A stretch of DNA of 64,000 bases from Actinomycetota bacterium. Its GTDB lineage: Bacteria; Actinomycetota; Thermoleophilia; BMS3ABIN01. This document shows, one piece after another, positions 31,993 through 41,078 of the stretch (positions within the stretch are counted from its first letter, which is position 1; each line of letters opens with the position of its first letter). The notes below the pieces were generated by a model. That model worked only from the letters and a program-made list of their open reading frames with translations. It ran no database searches and was not told the origin of the DNA. The stretch lies in the NCBI GenBank assembly GCA_023382335.1, contig JAMCPM010000007.1, positions 1-64,000 of the forward strand. The letters are read 5' to 3'. Made by a program: the position numbers and the translations under genes.

Positions 31993-32688
31993 TCACGGTG
32001 TGGGACCCTGCATTCCTAAGGCGAACCCCCCTGCCGCGGCGCTTTCACCTGAACAGCTACCGTTTGTGCCTTCGGAGGCCCACAATAATGGAACATCGTT
32101 TTCATCGACTGCGATGGTCATTTTTGACCCATTGGAATCAGTAAATTCCAGAAATTTCGCAGCGCGTATTTTGTCGTCTGCAGCCTGATTATGTGCGCTA
32201 AAACTGAGTTTGGGGCGATCTTTCGTAGGAGGTTGGGCCATGAATTCATCATATGTCAGCACGGTCAGGTCAGCAGCGTTCTCCGCGGACTCCATTGAGC
32301 GCAATATTTTTTGTGGACTACAAGGCCCGCCGGAAGCAAGCTCCTCGTTAGATGGCCCCCCGGGGATGCCTGGCCCCGGGCCGGGCTCAAGCGTCTGGAC
32401 GTAAGTGCAATTGGAGGGATCTACCAGGTTGGTCGTTCCGTGTGTGTTTCCAGACGTGTGAAAGCTAGCTGTGCATTTACCGTCTGGGTCACGGGTGCCC
32501 TGGATCGTTTCGGTCGTTTTGGCCGTGATGGTGTCCGAGTGGTCCTCTGGTGGAATAAGCCACTGGTGGTCAGTTGAGGTGTTTGACTGCTGCTGGTCTG
32601 ATGCTTTTGCCAGGCCAATGTAGCCGACCCAGCCAAGAGCGGCGGCAATTGTTACAATCGATAAACCTATCAAGCCTTTTTTCAACAT
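31993..32688 (-). CDS. Exported protein of unknown function
   Basis: ATG 32688 has GGGAGGA upstream. The 231-residue product has an N-terminal signal or anchor helix (LIGLSIVTIAAALGWVGYIG), then a polar Thr/Ser/Asp-rich region, a Pro/Gly hinge (LEPGPGPGIPGGPSNEE) and a C-terminal mixed region with four cysteines in the mature part. No recognisable domain. It sits among other small exported proteins at 28.7-33.5 kb. Confidence 0.6.
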   Translation of the reverse strand: MLKKGLIGLSIVTIAAALGWVGYIGLAKASDQQQSNTSTDHQWLIPPEDHSDTITAKTTETIQGTRDPDGKCTASFHTSGNTHGTTNLVDPSNCTYVQTLEPGPGPGIPGGPSNEELASGGPCSPQKILRSMESAENAADLTVLTYDEFMAQPPTKDRPKLSFSAHNQAADDKIRAAKFLEFTDSNGSKMTIAVDENDVPLLWASEGTNGSCSGESAAAGGFALGMQGPTP

Positions 32689-32958
32689 GACGATCCTCCC
32701 TCAGGCATGATTCAAAACCAACAGGTATTAGGGATACACAAATGTTTATCCTATATATACGTATTTATGTCAACCATATAGGTTGGATTAAGAGTTAAAT
32801 ATTCATAAAGAATTATGAAGAAGAGGGAATAACCGATTATGGGAAATTTGTTACAAAAGTCACAGAGGGTGACACTTTTTGCCGGGACTGCAAACGACGG
32901 CCCTTCTTCCTCTGCGGTTTAGCTATGCCCTAAGTGCCAATCTGCTCTAGCCAGTGCC

Positions 32959-33465
32959 CTAAGCACCACCACATTGATGCTGTGAGTCGGGAGCTTCCCA
33001 GGTTTCGCCAGTCCTCAGGTTCGTGGCATCGTAAACTTTGCCACGATTATCTCCGGGCGGACAGTTGGACGGAATCGAAACCAAAAGAAGTTTAACCGCA
33101 TCACCAATCTGCCAGTCCTGCACGGTTGCATCCATATTGTAAGAAACCTGATAGCCTCCATTTGCATAATTGACTGCCACGCCGCTATCTGGTTGGCCAA
33201 CCAATCTGCTGCCAATTGAAACAATCGAAGTGATCGAAGATTCACCAACGGCCGTCGGCAGGGGGTCGTTCTCCCCGGCCCGCGCTGATTGGTTCGATGG
33301 TGGGGACTGCGTGCTGGGGCCACTATTAGAAGGAGGCTTTGTTGGAGTCGTTTTCTCGACCGTTACCGTATTTGTTTGAGTGACAGTCTGAACTGCAGCA
33401 TTGTCCCCACAACCCACCATCAATAGGAGCGACAGACCAAAGAGTGAAACGTATAACATCTTCAT
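32959..33465 (-). CDS. Small lipoprotein of unknown function
   Basis: The 168-residue protein has a lipoprotein signal (MKMLYVSLFGLSLLLMVGC; lipobox LMVGC), a Thr/Val/Pro/Ser linker (VQTVTQTNTVTVEKTT), and a C-terminal domain of about 100 residues with a Cys pair (NCPPG...QCGG). The linker resembles that of the membrane protein at 20526-21050. It lies 31 bases upstream of nothing on its own strand except the large surface protein at 33497-37654, which ends just before it, so they may be cotranscribed. Confidence 0.62.
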   Translation of the reverse strand: MKMLYVSLFGLSLLLMVGCGDNAAVQTVTQTNTVTVEKTTPTKPPSNSGPSTQSPPSNQSARAGENDPLPTAVGESSITSIVSIGSRLVGQPDSGVAVNYANGGYQVSYNMDATVQDWQIGDAVKLLLVSIPSNCPPGDNRGKVYDATNLRTGETWEAPDSQHQCGGA

Positions 33466-33496
33466 TCTTTAAACCTCCGCTTTCCGCGGACTCCGC

Positions 33497-36400
33497 TTAC
33501 TTCCGCGCCGGCTTGCCCACGACCTCGTTGAAGCTGTCCATGTAGATGACCCGCTGGCTGATGATCAGCTTCTCGCCGCTCTTGCAGTTGGTGCAGGTCA
33601 CGTTCACGGGCCCGCCTATGGTCCCCGGGAAGTACGGCGTGGTGCTGCCGCCCCCGGCGCGGGCGACGAAGGTATCGCCGCCGCCGGCCATCTTCATCGG
33701 CGCCCCGCCCGGGCCGATCGCGACCTGGACGTAGACGTCGGCCGCCGCGCTCTGGTTGCCGACCAGTATCCAGTCACCCTTCATCAGCGGCGGCGTCAGG
33801 TCGTACCAGGTGAAGACAGAACCGTCGCCCATGTCCCGCGGGCTGGTTCCCTGGACCTCCTCGAAGGAATCCTTGTAGAGCACGCGCTGGCTGGCCATGA
33901 TTTTCTGGTCGCCGCGGCAGCTGGTGCAGCCGACGTGGACCGGGCCGCCCATGGTGTTGGGGAACACAGGCGTTATGCGCCCGCCCGCCGGTATCGAATA
34001 GTCGCCCATGCGTTTGCCGCCGATCTCGACGTAGACGTCGGCGGCGGCGCTGCTGTTCTCGTTGCCGATCAGCACCCAGTTTCCATTCATGGAATTCTCG
34101 CGCTTGGAGTCGTACCAGGTGAAAAAGTATTCCTTGTCAAGATCGCTGACGCCGGTTCCCATGACCTCGGAGAACGCGTTTTTGTAGATGACCCTCTGGC
34201 TGACGATCAGCTTCTGGCCGCCGCGGCTCTTGACCCTGACCGAACCGTCCATCATGCCAGCATACGTCGGTGTGGCGATGCCGCCCGGCGGCAAGGTGTA
34301 GGTTCCCTTACAGGTGGAGCCAATATAGACGTCGACGACGGCGCTGGAGTTGTCGGCGTTGCCGATGAGGATCCAGTTGCCGTTCATGCCGTTCTCGGGT
34401 CTGGAATCATACCAGGTGAAGCGGTAGTCGGAGTCGAGGTCGCTGTCGCGCACCGCCATCACCTCGTTGAAGGAATCCTTGAAGAGCACCCGCTGGCTGA
34501 CCAGCAGTTCGTTGCCGGCGGTGGAGACCACCTTCACCGGCCCGCTGGTGCGTCCCGGGAACTGCGGCGTGATGCGGTCGCCCGGGGCGATCGTCCAGGA
34601 GCCGACCTTCTCGTTGCCAATATAGATGTCGACCGGCGCCGGAGTGTCTTCCTGGTTGATGACCAGGATCCAGTTTCCCTTCATGCCGTTCTCGGGTTTG
34701 GAGTCATACCAGGGTGCGTAATAGGTCATGGAATAGACGAAGGTGGAAGTCACGGTCGCCGATTGCAGCCCCACGCGGTCTTTGACAAAAAGCTTTATTG
34801 TGTGGCTTCCCTGCGCCAGGCCGGCGGCCTGGTAAGTGAGGCCGTTGCCGTCAACGGTGGCGCCGGCGGTCACATCCTTGCCGTCGAGCAGCAGGCTGGC
34901 GGAGCCGGGGTCGATGCCGGAGCCGTAATCCGACCAGGCGGCGCTGATGAGCGGGCTGTTGTTCTCGACGTGGGCGCCGTTGACCGGAGTGAGGCTGTCG
35001 ATCACCGGCGGATCGTTATCGATCATGTAAGTGAAGGTAGAAGTGCTGGTCGCCGACTGCTTGCCGGTCTTGTCCCTGACGCTCACCGAAACCGTGTGGT
35101 CGCCAAGGGACAGGCCGCTGGCGGCATAGGTGAGGCCGTACTGGCCGAGCGCCGCGCCGCCGCTGACATCGGCGCCATCGAGCTCCAGATGCGCCGTGTA
35201 CTGATCCACGCCGGCGCCGTAGTCGGTCCAGGCGGCGCTGATGAGCGGATCGGGATTGTTGACGAATCCGCCATCGACGGGGGTGAGGCTGTCGATCACC
35301 GGCGGCTGGGTGTCGACCGTGAATGTGCAGGTGGAGGTTCCCTTGTTGCCGGCATTGTCGTAGACCTCAAAAACAGCGGTATGCGGCCCGTCGCCTAAAG
35401 GCGCCGGCGTGTAGACGGTCTCGGCCGCTCCCGGTGAGATCGCGGCCGCAACGCCGTCGAGCTTCATCGACGCCGAGGAGCTGTTGACGCCGTACTGGTC
35501 CTGGTAGGCGAAGCGGATCTCCGGGGTGGCGTTCTCCACCACCGTGCCGCAAAGCGCCGAAGGCGTGATCGCGGGTGGCGTGTGATCGATGCTGAAGGTC
35601 CATTCCTTCATGTTCTTGTTGCCCTTGCTGTCGGTGGCGATGACCCTGACCGTATGGTCGCCGTCGGTCATCGGCATCTGCACCGCCTCCAGAGTCGAGC
35701 AGCCGGAACCCCATTTCGTGACCACCGTGTGGTCCCAGGAAATCCCTGCCGGGCTCCAGTGCACTCCCACGGCGTAACACTTAGTCACCTCGTAACCGTC
35801 GAACCACATCTGCGGCCCGTTAGCGGTTCCGTGGGAGGCGACGCCGTCGGGATCGGAGTAGCTGACGCTGATGCTGTCGAGGGGATCGTTTGTGGAAACG
35901 GCGGGATGCTCATCGCTGAAAGTGGGGCCGTCGGGATTGAAGACTGAATAGGTGAAGGCCGAGCTGAGCGTGTCCGACTGGTGCCCGATGTTGTCCTTGA
36001 CGTATACGGAGACCGTGTGGACGCCCAGCCCCAGGCCGCTGGCCTGATAGCTGAGGCCGTCAGCCGTGACGGTCGCGCCCGCGGTGACATCGGCGCCGTC
36101 GAGCGTCAGGTGCGCCGAGGTCTGGTTGATTCCGGAAGAGCCGAGGTCGTGCCAGGCGGCCTTGATCAGGGGATCGGTCGTGTTGACGGTATCGCCGTTG
36201 GCGGGAGTGATGCCGTCGACCACCGGCGCCTGCGTGTCGTCTGAATAGTTGAAGGTGGAGCTGCGGGTCAGCGACTGGTGGCCGACCTTGTCTTTGACAT
36301 AAAGTGAAATCGTGTGGGAACCGAGCGAGAGGCCGCCGGCCTGATAGCTGATGCCGTACTGGTCGGCAGTCGCGCCCGCGGTGACATCGGCGCCGTCGAG

Positions 36401-37654
36401 CGTCAGGTGCGCCGAGTACTGGTCGACGCCGGCGGAATCGGGATCGTGCCAGGCCGCCTGTATCAGGGGATTGGCGATCTGCACCAGGGAACCGTCAGCC
36501 GGAGTGAGGCTGTCGATCAGCGGCGCCTGAGTGTCGTTGGAAAAGATGAAGGTCGAGCTGCGCGTCGAGGACTGCTTGCCGGTCTTGTCACTGACATACA
36601 CGGAAACCGTGTGGCTGCCCTGCGCCAGGTTGCCGGTCTGGTATGTGAGGCCATACTGGGTGACGGTGGCGCCCGCGGTGACATCGCCGCCGTCGAGCGT
36701 CAGGTGCGCCGTGTACTGGTCGGCGCCGGCGCCGGTGTCTGACCAGGCGGCGCTGACGAGCGGGCTGGCGGTGTTGACCACCGAGCCGTCGGCGGGAGTC
36801 AGGCTGGTGACCTGCGGCGCCTGCGTGTCGACGGTGAAACCGCAGATGGCGCTGCCCTTGTTGCCGGCGCTGTCCTTGATCTCGAAAATCGCGGTATGCA
36901 CACCGTCAGCGAGAGCCTGCCCGGGAGTGTAGACGGCTTCAGCGGGTCCTGCCGCCGCCGTGACCGTGACCCCGTCGAGCTTCATCACCGCCGAGGACGT
37001 ATCGATGCCGCTGGCGTCAGAATAAGTGAATGAAATAGTTGGTGTGGCGGAGGGCGCGATCGTGCCGCAGAGCGCCGAGGGCGTGACCGCCGGTGCGGTG
37101 TGGTCCATGCTGAAGGTCCACTCCAAGGTGTTGGAATTGCCCAGCTTGTCGGTCGCCTTGACCCTGACGGTATGCGTGCCGTCGGACATGGGGAGGAACT
37201 CCGCCGCCAGCGCGCTGCAACCGACGGGATTCCACTGGGTCACAGTGTAATGGTCCCACCACATGCCGGTTGCGGTCCAGTGCATGCCGACTGCCGAACA
37301 TTTAGTCGTCTCGTAGCCGTCGTACCAAATCTGCGGCCCGTTGGCCCATCCGTGCGCGACGACGCCGTCGGGGTCGGAATAACTGACGCTTATCGCCTGA
37401 TAGACATCGGATGCCGCGGCGGCCGGCTGCTGGTTGCTGAAGATGGGGCCGTCGGGATTGTAATTGATGTAGGAAGCGCTGGAAACGAAGATGCTGGGGC
37501 TGCTGCTGAAAATGACCGTGTCGGGGGAAAGTGGGGCAGAAGAGCCGGAACTATCGCTGGCAGCCAGAAGGAACGAGGGAACCGCGATCGCGAGAGCGAC
37601 GAAAATGGCCGGCAACAAGATCAGCGCCAGGCGAGCCCGACGGATGCGTTTCAT
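33497..37654 (-). CDS. Giant surface protein: Ig-like modules plus four C-terminal WYD repeats
   Basis: The 1385-residue protein has a signal/anchor helix (LALILLPAIFVALAIAVPSF). It then has at least nine Ig-like modules carrying AHLTLDGADVTAGATV and YVKDKVGHQSLTRSST-type motifs. A multi-domain block (NPDGP[IT]F...WTFSMDHT...) occurs twice, near residues 68 and 575, which shows a large internal duplication. The last 400 residues are four copies of an approximately 95-residue unit: FTWYDS, GNWILIGN, GG..TP.FP, GGPV.V, SQRVLYKDSFNEV. No LPXTG or S-layer motif was seen. The lack of catalytic motifs points to an adhesin or structural surface protein. Confidence 0.8.
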   Translation of the reverse strand: MKRIRRARLALILLPAIFVALAIAVPSFLLAASDSSGSSAPLSPDTVIFSSSPSIFVSSASYINYNPDGPIFSNQQPAAAASDVYQAISVSYSDPDGVVAHGWANGPQIWYDGYETTKCSAVGMHWTATGMWWDHYTVTQWNPVGCSALAAEFLPMSDGTHTVRVKATDKLGNSNTLEWTFSMDHTAPAVTPSALCGTIAPSATPTISFTYSDASGIDTSSAVMKLDGVTVTAAAGPAEAVYTPGQALADGVHTAIFEIKDSAGNKGSAICGFTVDTQAPQVTSLTPADGSVVNTASPLVSAAWSDTGAGADQYTAHLTLDGGDVTAGATVTQYGLTYQTGNLAQGSHTVSVYVSDKTGKQSSTRSSTFIFSNDTQAPLIDSLTPADGSLVQIANPLIQAAWHDPDSAGVDQYSAHLTLDGADVTAGATADQYGISYQAGGLSLGSHTISLYVKDKVGHQSLTRSSTFNYSDDTQAPVVDGITPANGDTVNTTDPLIKAAWHDLGSSGINQTSAHLTLDGADVTAGATVTADGLSYQASGLGLGVHTVSVYVKDNIGHQSDTLSSAFTYSVFNPDGPTFSDEHPAVSTNDPLDSISVSYSDPDGVASHGTANGPQMWFDGYEVTKCYAVGVHWSPAGISWDHTVVTKWGSGCSTLEAVQMPMTDGDHTVRVIATDSKGNKNMKEWTFSIDHTPPAITPSALCGTVVENATPEIRFAYQDQYGVNSSSASMKLDGVAAAISPGAAETVYTPAPLGDGPHTAVFEVYDNAGNKGTSTCTFTVDTQPPVIDSLTPVDGGFVNNPDPLISAAWTDYGAGVDQYTAHLELDGADVSGGAALGQYGLTYAASGLSLGDHTVSVSVRDKTGKQSATSTSTFTYMIDNDPPVIDSLTPVNGAHVENNSPLISAAWSDYGSGIDPGSASLLLDGKDVTAGATVDGNGLTYQAAGLAQGSHTIKLFVKDRVGLQSATVTSTFVYSMTYYAPWYDSKPENGMKGNWILVINQEDTPAPVDIYIGNEKVGSWTIAPGDRITPQFPGRTSGPVKVVSTAGNELLVSQRVLFKDSFNEVMAVRDSDLDSDYRFTWYDSRPENGMNGNWILIGNADNSSAVVDVYIGSTCKGTYTLPPGGIATPTYAGMMDGSVRVKSRGGQKLIVSQRVIYKNAFSEVMGTGVSDLDKEYFFTWYDSKRENSMNGNWVLIGNENSSAAADVYVEIGGKRMGDYSIPAGGRITPVFPNTMGGPVHVGCTSCRGDQKIMASQRVLYKDSFEEVQGTSPRDMGDGSVFTWYDLTPPLMKGDWILVGNQSAAADVYVQVAIGPGGAPMKMAGGGDTFVARAGGGSTTPYFPGTIGGPVNVTCTNCKSGEKLIISQRVIYMDSFNEVVGKPARK

Positions 37655-37758
37655 GCTGTAACTCCTTGGAGTTTTTGCGCTGGGTGACGCATTTCACCTG
37701 CGAAATGCGGTATTTAATAATACTCGCCTGGGGTATTTCGGTCAAGGACAAACAAAAA

Positions 37759-37860
37759 GGGGACACATTACTTAATTCCAATTAAGTAATGTGTCCCCAA
37801 AACCGGCAATTTAGTAATGTGTCCCCGAATCCCCCCGAATCCCCCCGAATCCCCCGAATG
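37759..37860. repeat. Dispersed palindromic element, copy 2, and a GAATCCCCCC tandem tract
   Basis: GGGGACACATTACTTAATT (37759-37777) and its exact reverse complement (37780-37798) form 19-base arms with a two-base loop. A third unit lies at 37809-37827 in the inverted orientation. It is followed by about four copies of GAATCCCCCC (37827-37860). The element lies between the start of the 1385-residue protein and the end of the 962-residue protein, where it could terminate transcription in either direction. Confidence 0.88.
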
Positions 37861-37865
37861 CGCTG

Positions 37866-40754
37866 CTATTGCCCCTTGCCGACGATCTCGTTGAAATAGC
37901 CGTTCCAGAGGACGCGCTGGGAGGCGAAGACCAGGTACGGCGTTCGCTTGAGTTGAATGCCCCCCGGCGCGGTTTCAGATTTCCATGCCTCGACCTCGAC
38001 CGGACCGCCCATTCTCCCCGGGAATGTCGGTGTCTTGTTATCGTACGGGTTAACCACATCGCCCCAAACGGTTACACCGGCAATCCGGACTTCCGCATAT
38101 AACGGCTTATCAGTCGGGTTTGATATCAACACCCAGTTCTTCGCGCCGGCGGATGCCTGGTCGTACCAGGTCCAGGTCGAAGTGGTGAAGGAGATATCTG
38201 CTGGCACCGAACCAGCGAGTTCTCCGAACGAAGGTCCCCACAAGACTCGTTGCGAGACCACAATATTCGCATCTGGACTTGAGGATCCCTCATTGTATCC
38301 CCATGCGTACACAGGACCGCCCATAACCGGCTTGCGGAAGGCATGTGTTTCGTATGCGCCGAGAACTGCCTCATCGACGTATACGGGGTTGTTAAGGTTG
38401 CCGACCGCGATTTGGGCGTTGATCTTCGTGGAACTCGGATTCGAGACTACGATCCAGTTTGAACCGTTGACATCGTCATACCAGGTCCAGATGTTGGCCG
38501 GGCTCAGCTTCGATGCAGCGATTCCCGGCATCTCATTGAATGCGCCGTTATAGAGCACGCGTTGAGAGGCGATGACCTTACGTGGGTCGCTATCCTCATT
38601 CCCACCCTGCTTCCATGCTTTCACTTCAACAGGACCTCCGAACCTTCCGGCATATATTGGCGTCCAGGTTTGTCCCGGCGCAAGATCCCTGGCTTCAGAG
38701 ATATCAGGGCCGGCGTTGTGTACGGTCACGTGCACGGTTATGTTCTCGCCGTTATCGGGAGGATTGGCCACAAGTATCCAGTTCCTCATCCCGGCGCTGG
38801 CGCTGTCGTAGACCGGCCACCAGTAGTGCGAATCGAGGTTGTAATAGGAAGTGCCCCAGACCTCCTCGAAGGAATTGCCGAACAGTGAACGTTCACTGAC
38901 CAGGGAATCCCCATAATGGGAATCCACCTTGACCGGACCTCCCATCCTGCCGTTAGGCGGCATGTTTTTGGTCTCACCTTTATTGATAAACATGTTGTTT
39001 GCCAGCAAGTCCATCGAACCGGAACCGGCATTGTGCATCCGGATGTCGATGAGGTTCGAACGTGCTGCGGGCGACCCGGAGAACGGCTGAGCCTCCAGCA
39101 CCCAGGTCCTGCCAAACAAGCTGTCGAACCAGGGAAAGTAATACGTGGCAGGTGCGGCGAAGGACCATTGTGCCACGCGCTTGTTGTGCGCATTGTCCCC
39201 GACCACAAGCCCCACGTTTTGTGTTCCGTCTCCGGTGACGTTAACCGAAATGTGGCCGGGCGTTATTGTGGCCTCGCTGGTGACGTCCCTGTTGTTGACA
39301 TACATAATTATCGATGCGTTGTCTATACCGGAATCAGAATCTGAAAAATCGGCACTGATGTTGAATGAATTCCCGGCCTGGTCGGCTGTGGGAAGCGTAT
39401 TCGTGATGACAGGAGCCGAGATTTCGACCGGGGTCACGAAAACATCTGACATGTTATTGGTATCGTCCGAGACCAGATTGCTCGCTTGTGACTCGAAGCC
39501 TAGAGCTTTGCCGTCTGAAGAAATCGCAGGCTTGATGCTGTCGCTTGTCCCTGCCGATCCATCCGCATTTCTGGACACGAGACCAATATCGCCAGTGGTT
39601 GTATCTTTGACAAAAATATCGGTCTTCCCATTTTTGTCATCAATCACTAGATTTGTTGCATTAGATTCGAAGGCAACGTAGCGGCCATTTCCTGAGATAG
39701 AAGGATGATAGCTGCGATCACTTGCCTCAGAACCCGATGAATCCGATGAGGCGCAGGTGGTGATTCCGGTCTGGGTATCCTTTACGTAGATATCATCAGG
39801 CCCATAAAAGCCCGGGACGACATTGATCGCCTCTGATTGGAACGCCACGTAGCGGCCGTCGGCGGATAGCGATGCGAATTGGCTGTTACCTTGAACCAGA
39901 TTTCCGGATGAACTCGTGGATGCACATATGGTGGTTCCGCTAATCGTGTCCTTCACGTAAGACTGGTAGTAGGCGTAGGTAACCCCAGCCACCAAATTGG
40001 TTGAGTTCGATATGAATTCCACATACCGGCCATCCCCGGAAATTTCAGGGTCGAGACTTGAACTGTCTCCTTGAATTCCTGACGAATTCGATGAAATCAG
40101 CGTGGTGGTTCCCGTCTGAGTATCTTTGAGATAGACGTTTGAGCGGTTAAACCAGCCACCTGGAGCCAAGTTGGAAGCGGACACGAAAGCCACATAGCGG
40201 CCGTTGTCTGAGATAGATCCGTAGTAGCTGTAATTGTTACCTTCGATTCCCGATGAGTTCGAAGATACGAGGGACGTCATTCCGGTCTGGGTATCCTTGA
40301 CGAAGACATCGGGTTGGCCGTTGGTATCACCTGTAACAAGGTTTGTCGCCCCGGATGAAAAAGCGACATAGCGGCCATCAGCGGAAATAGAAGAAGCGTA
40401 GCTGTAACTGGATCCATTTGACGGGTTGCCGTAGGCATCTGTTGATGCGCAGATGGTCACGCCGGTCTGGGTATCTTTGACGAACACATCCTTGAAATTA
40501 TCCGTGCTTGCGCCAGTAAGGTTATTGCTGTCGGAGGTAAAAGCTACATAGCGGCCGTCAGAGGAGACAGATGCCGAATCGCTGGTCATGTTTCCCTGGA
40601 TTCCAGTGGAATCAGTTGACGCTCTCGTTATCTGGCTTGGCGCGACCGCCGAGGCGATAAAGGAAGGAATCAGCAGCAGCGCAGCCATCAGCGCCAATGC
40701 GATGATCACGGGAACTGCCAAAGCGAACCTGCGAACCGGCCTGCGAACTTTCAT
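37866..40754 (-). CDS. Giant surface protein: TolB/PD40-like propeller plus C-terminal WYD repeats
   Basis: The 962-residue protein has a signal/anchor helix (VIIALALMAALLLIPSFIAS). Then come about eight repeats of the PD40/TolB type: SSDGRYVAFTSDSNNL, DVFVKDTQTGVTICAST, SISADGRYVAFSSGATNL. These should fold as a beta-propeller. An Ig-like module follows (near residues 460-540). The C-terminal 420 residues hold about four WYD-type units (IWTWYDDVNGSNWIVVSNP, MGGPVEVEAWK, FASQRVLWNGYFNEIVG). The C-terminal repeats are the same family as in the two neighbours. Its role is probably binding at the cell surface. Confidence 0.8.
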   Translation of the reverse strand: MKVRRPVRRFALAVPVIIALALMAALLLIPSFIASAVAPSQITRASTDSTGIQGNMTSDSASVSSDGRYVAFTSDSNNLTGASTDNFKDVFVKDTQTGVTICASTDAYGNPSNGSSYSYASSISADGRYVAFSSGATNLVTGDTNGQPDVFVKDTQTGMTSLVSSNSSGIEGNNYSYYGSISDNGRYVAFVSASNLAPGGWFNRSNVYLKDTQTGTTTLISSNSSGIQGDSSSLDPEISGDGRYVEFISNSTNLVAGVTYAYYQSYVKDTISGTTICASTSSSGNLVQGNSQFASLSADGRYVAFQSEAINVVPGFYGPDDIYVKDTQTGITTCASSDSSGSEASDRSYHPSISGNGRYVAFESNATNLVIDDKNGKTDIFVKDTTTGDIGLVSRNADGSAGTSDSIKPAISSDGKALGFESQASNLVSDDTNNMSDVFVTPVEISAPVITNTLPTADQAGNSFNISADFSDSDSGIDNASIIMYVNNRDVTSEATITPGHISVNVTGDGTQNVGLVVGDNAHNKRVAQWSFAAPATYYFPWFDSLFGRTWVLEAQPFSGSPAARSNLIDIRMHNAGSGSMDLLANNMFINKGETKNMPPNGRMGGPVKVDSHYGDSLVSERSLFGNSFEEVWGTSYYNLDSHYWWPVYDSASAGMRNWILVANPPDNGENITVHVTVHNAGPDISEARDLAPGQTWTPIYAGRFGGPVEVKAWKQGGNEDSDPRKVIASQRVLYNGAFNEMPGIAASKLSPANIWTWYDDVNGSNWIVVSNPSSTKINAQIAVGNLNNPVYVDEAVLGAYETHAFRKPVMGGPVYAWGYNEGSSSPDANIVVSQRVLWGPSFGELAGSVPADISFTTSTWTWYDQASAGAKNWVLISNPTDKPLYAEVRIAGVTVWGDVVNPYDNKTPTFPGRMGGPVEVEAWKSETAPGGIQLKRTPYLVFASQRVLWNGYFNEIVGKGQ

Positions 40755-40904
40755 TTGATCTCTCCCTGCCCGGGCCGCCCTGTCTGGGCGGCCGATTACC
40801 CGCTTCCGTTCCCCGAGAACTCAAAAAAAGTGGACCAATATTACAACTAATGATCTATTAGGTCAACGAGAACAAAGGGGAGAATAAAAGGGACACAGAA
40901 TAAA

Positions 40905-40972
40905 AGGGACACATTACTTAATTCCAATTTAGTAATGTGTCCCCAAAACAGGCAATTTAGTAATGTGTCCCC
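40905..40972. repeat. Dispersed palindromic element, copy 3
   Basis: GGGACACATTACTTAATT (from 40905) faces AATTTAGTAATGTGTCCCC (to about 40944), followed by a third unit AATTTAGTAATGTGTCCCC at 40954-40972. The arrangement (inverted pair plus an extra inverted unit 10 bases on) is the same as copy 2. It lies between two giant surface-protein genes in the gene-free stretch 40755-41078. Confidence 0.85.
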
Positions 40973-40980
40973 AAAATTAA

Positions 40981-41006
40981 GGGCGGGCCGCTTGCGCGGC
41001 CCGCCC
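40981..41006 (-). terminator. Strong terminator after the 1311-residue surface protein
   Basis: GGGCGGGCCGC and GCGGCCCGCCC are perfect 11-base arms with a TTGC loop (GCAA when read on the minus strand). On the minus strand the stem is followed by TTAATTTT. It lies 73 bases past the stop of the 41079-45014 gene. Confidence 0.75.
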
Positions 41007-41078
41007 TGATCGTTCTGCTTATATTCCGTCTGGGCTTTGGTCTATTCCTTCAGACTGCCAGCCGGATTTGTTTTTTGC

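Noticed and set aside
31943-32188. 81-residue plus-strand frame
   Set aside because: Antisense to the exported protein at 31993-32688, which has a signal helix and a good ribosome-binding site.
33935-35398. 487-residue plus-strand frame opposite the giant surface protein
   Set aside because: Antisense of a repeated, GC-rich gene; Asp/Arg/Val-rich composition with periodic repeats mirrors the real gene.
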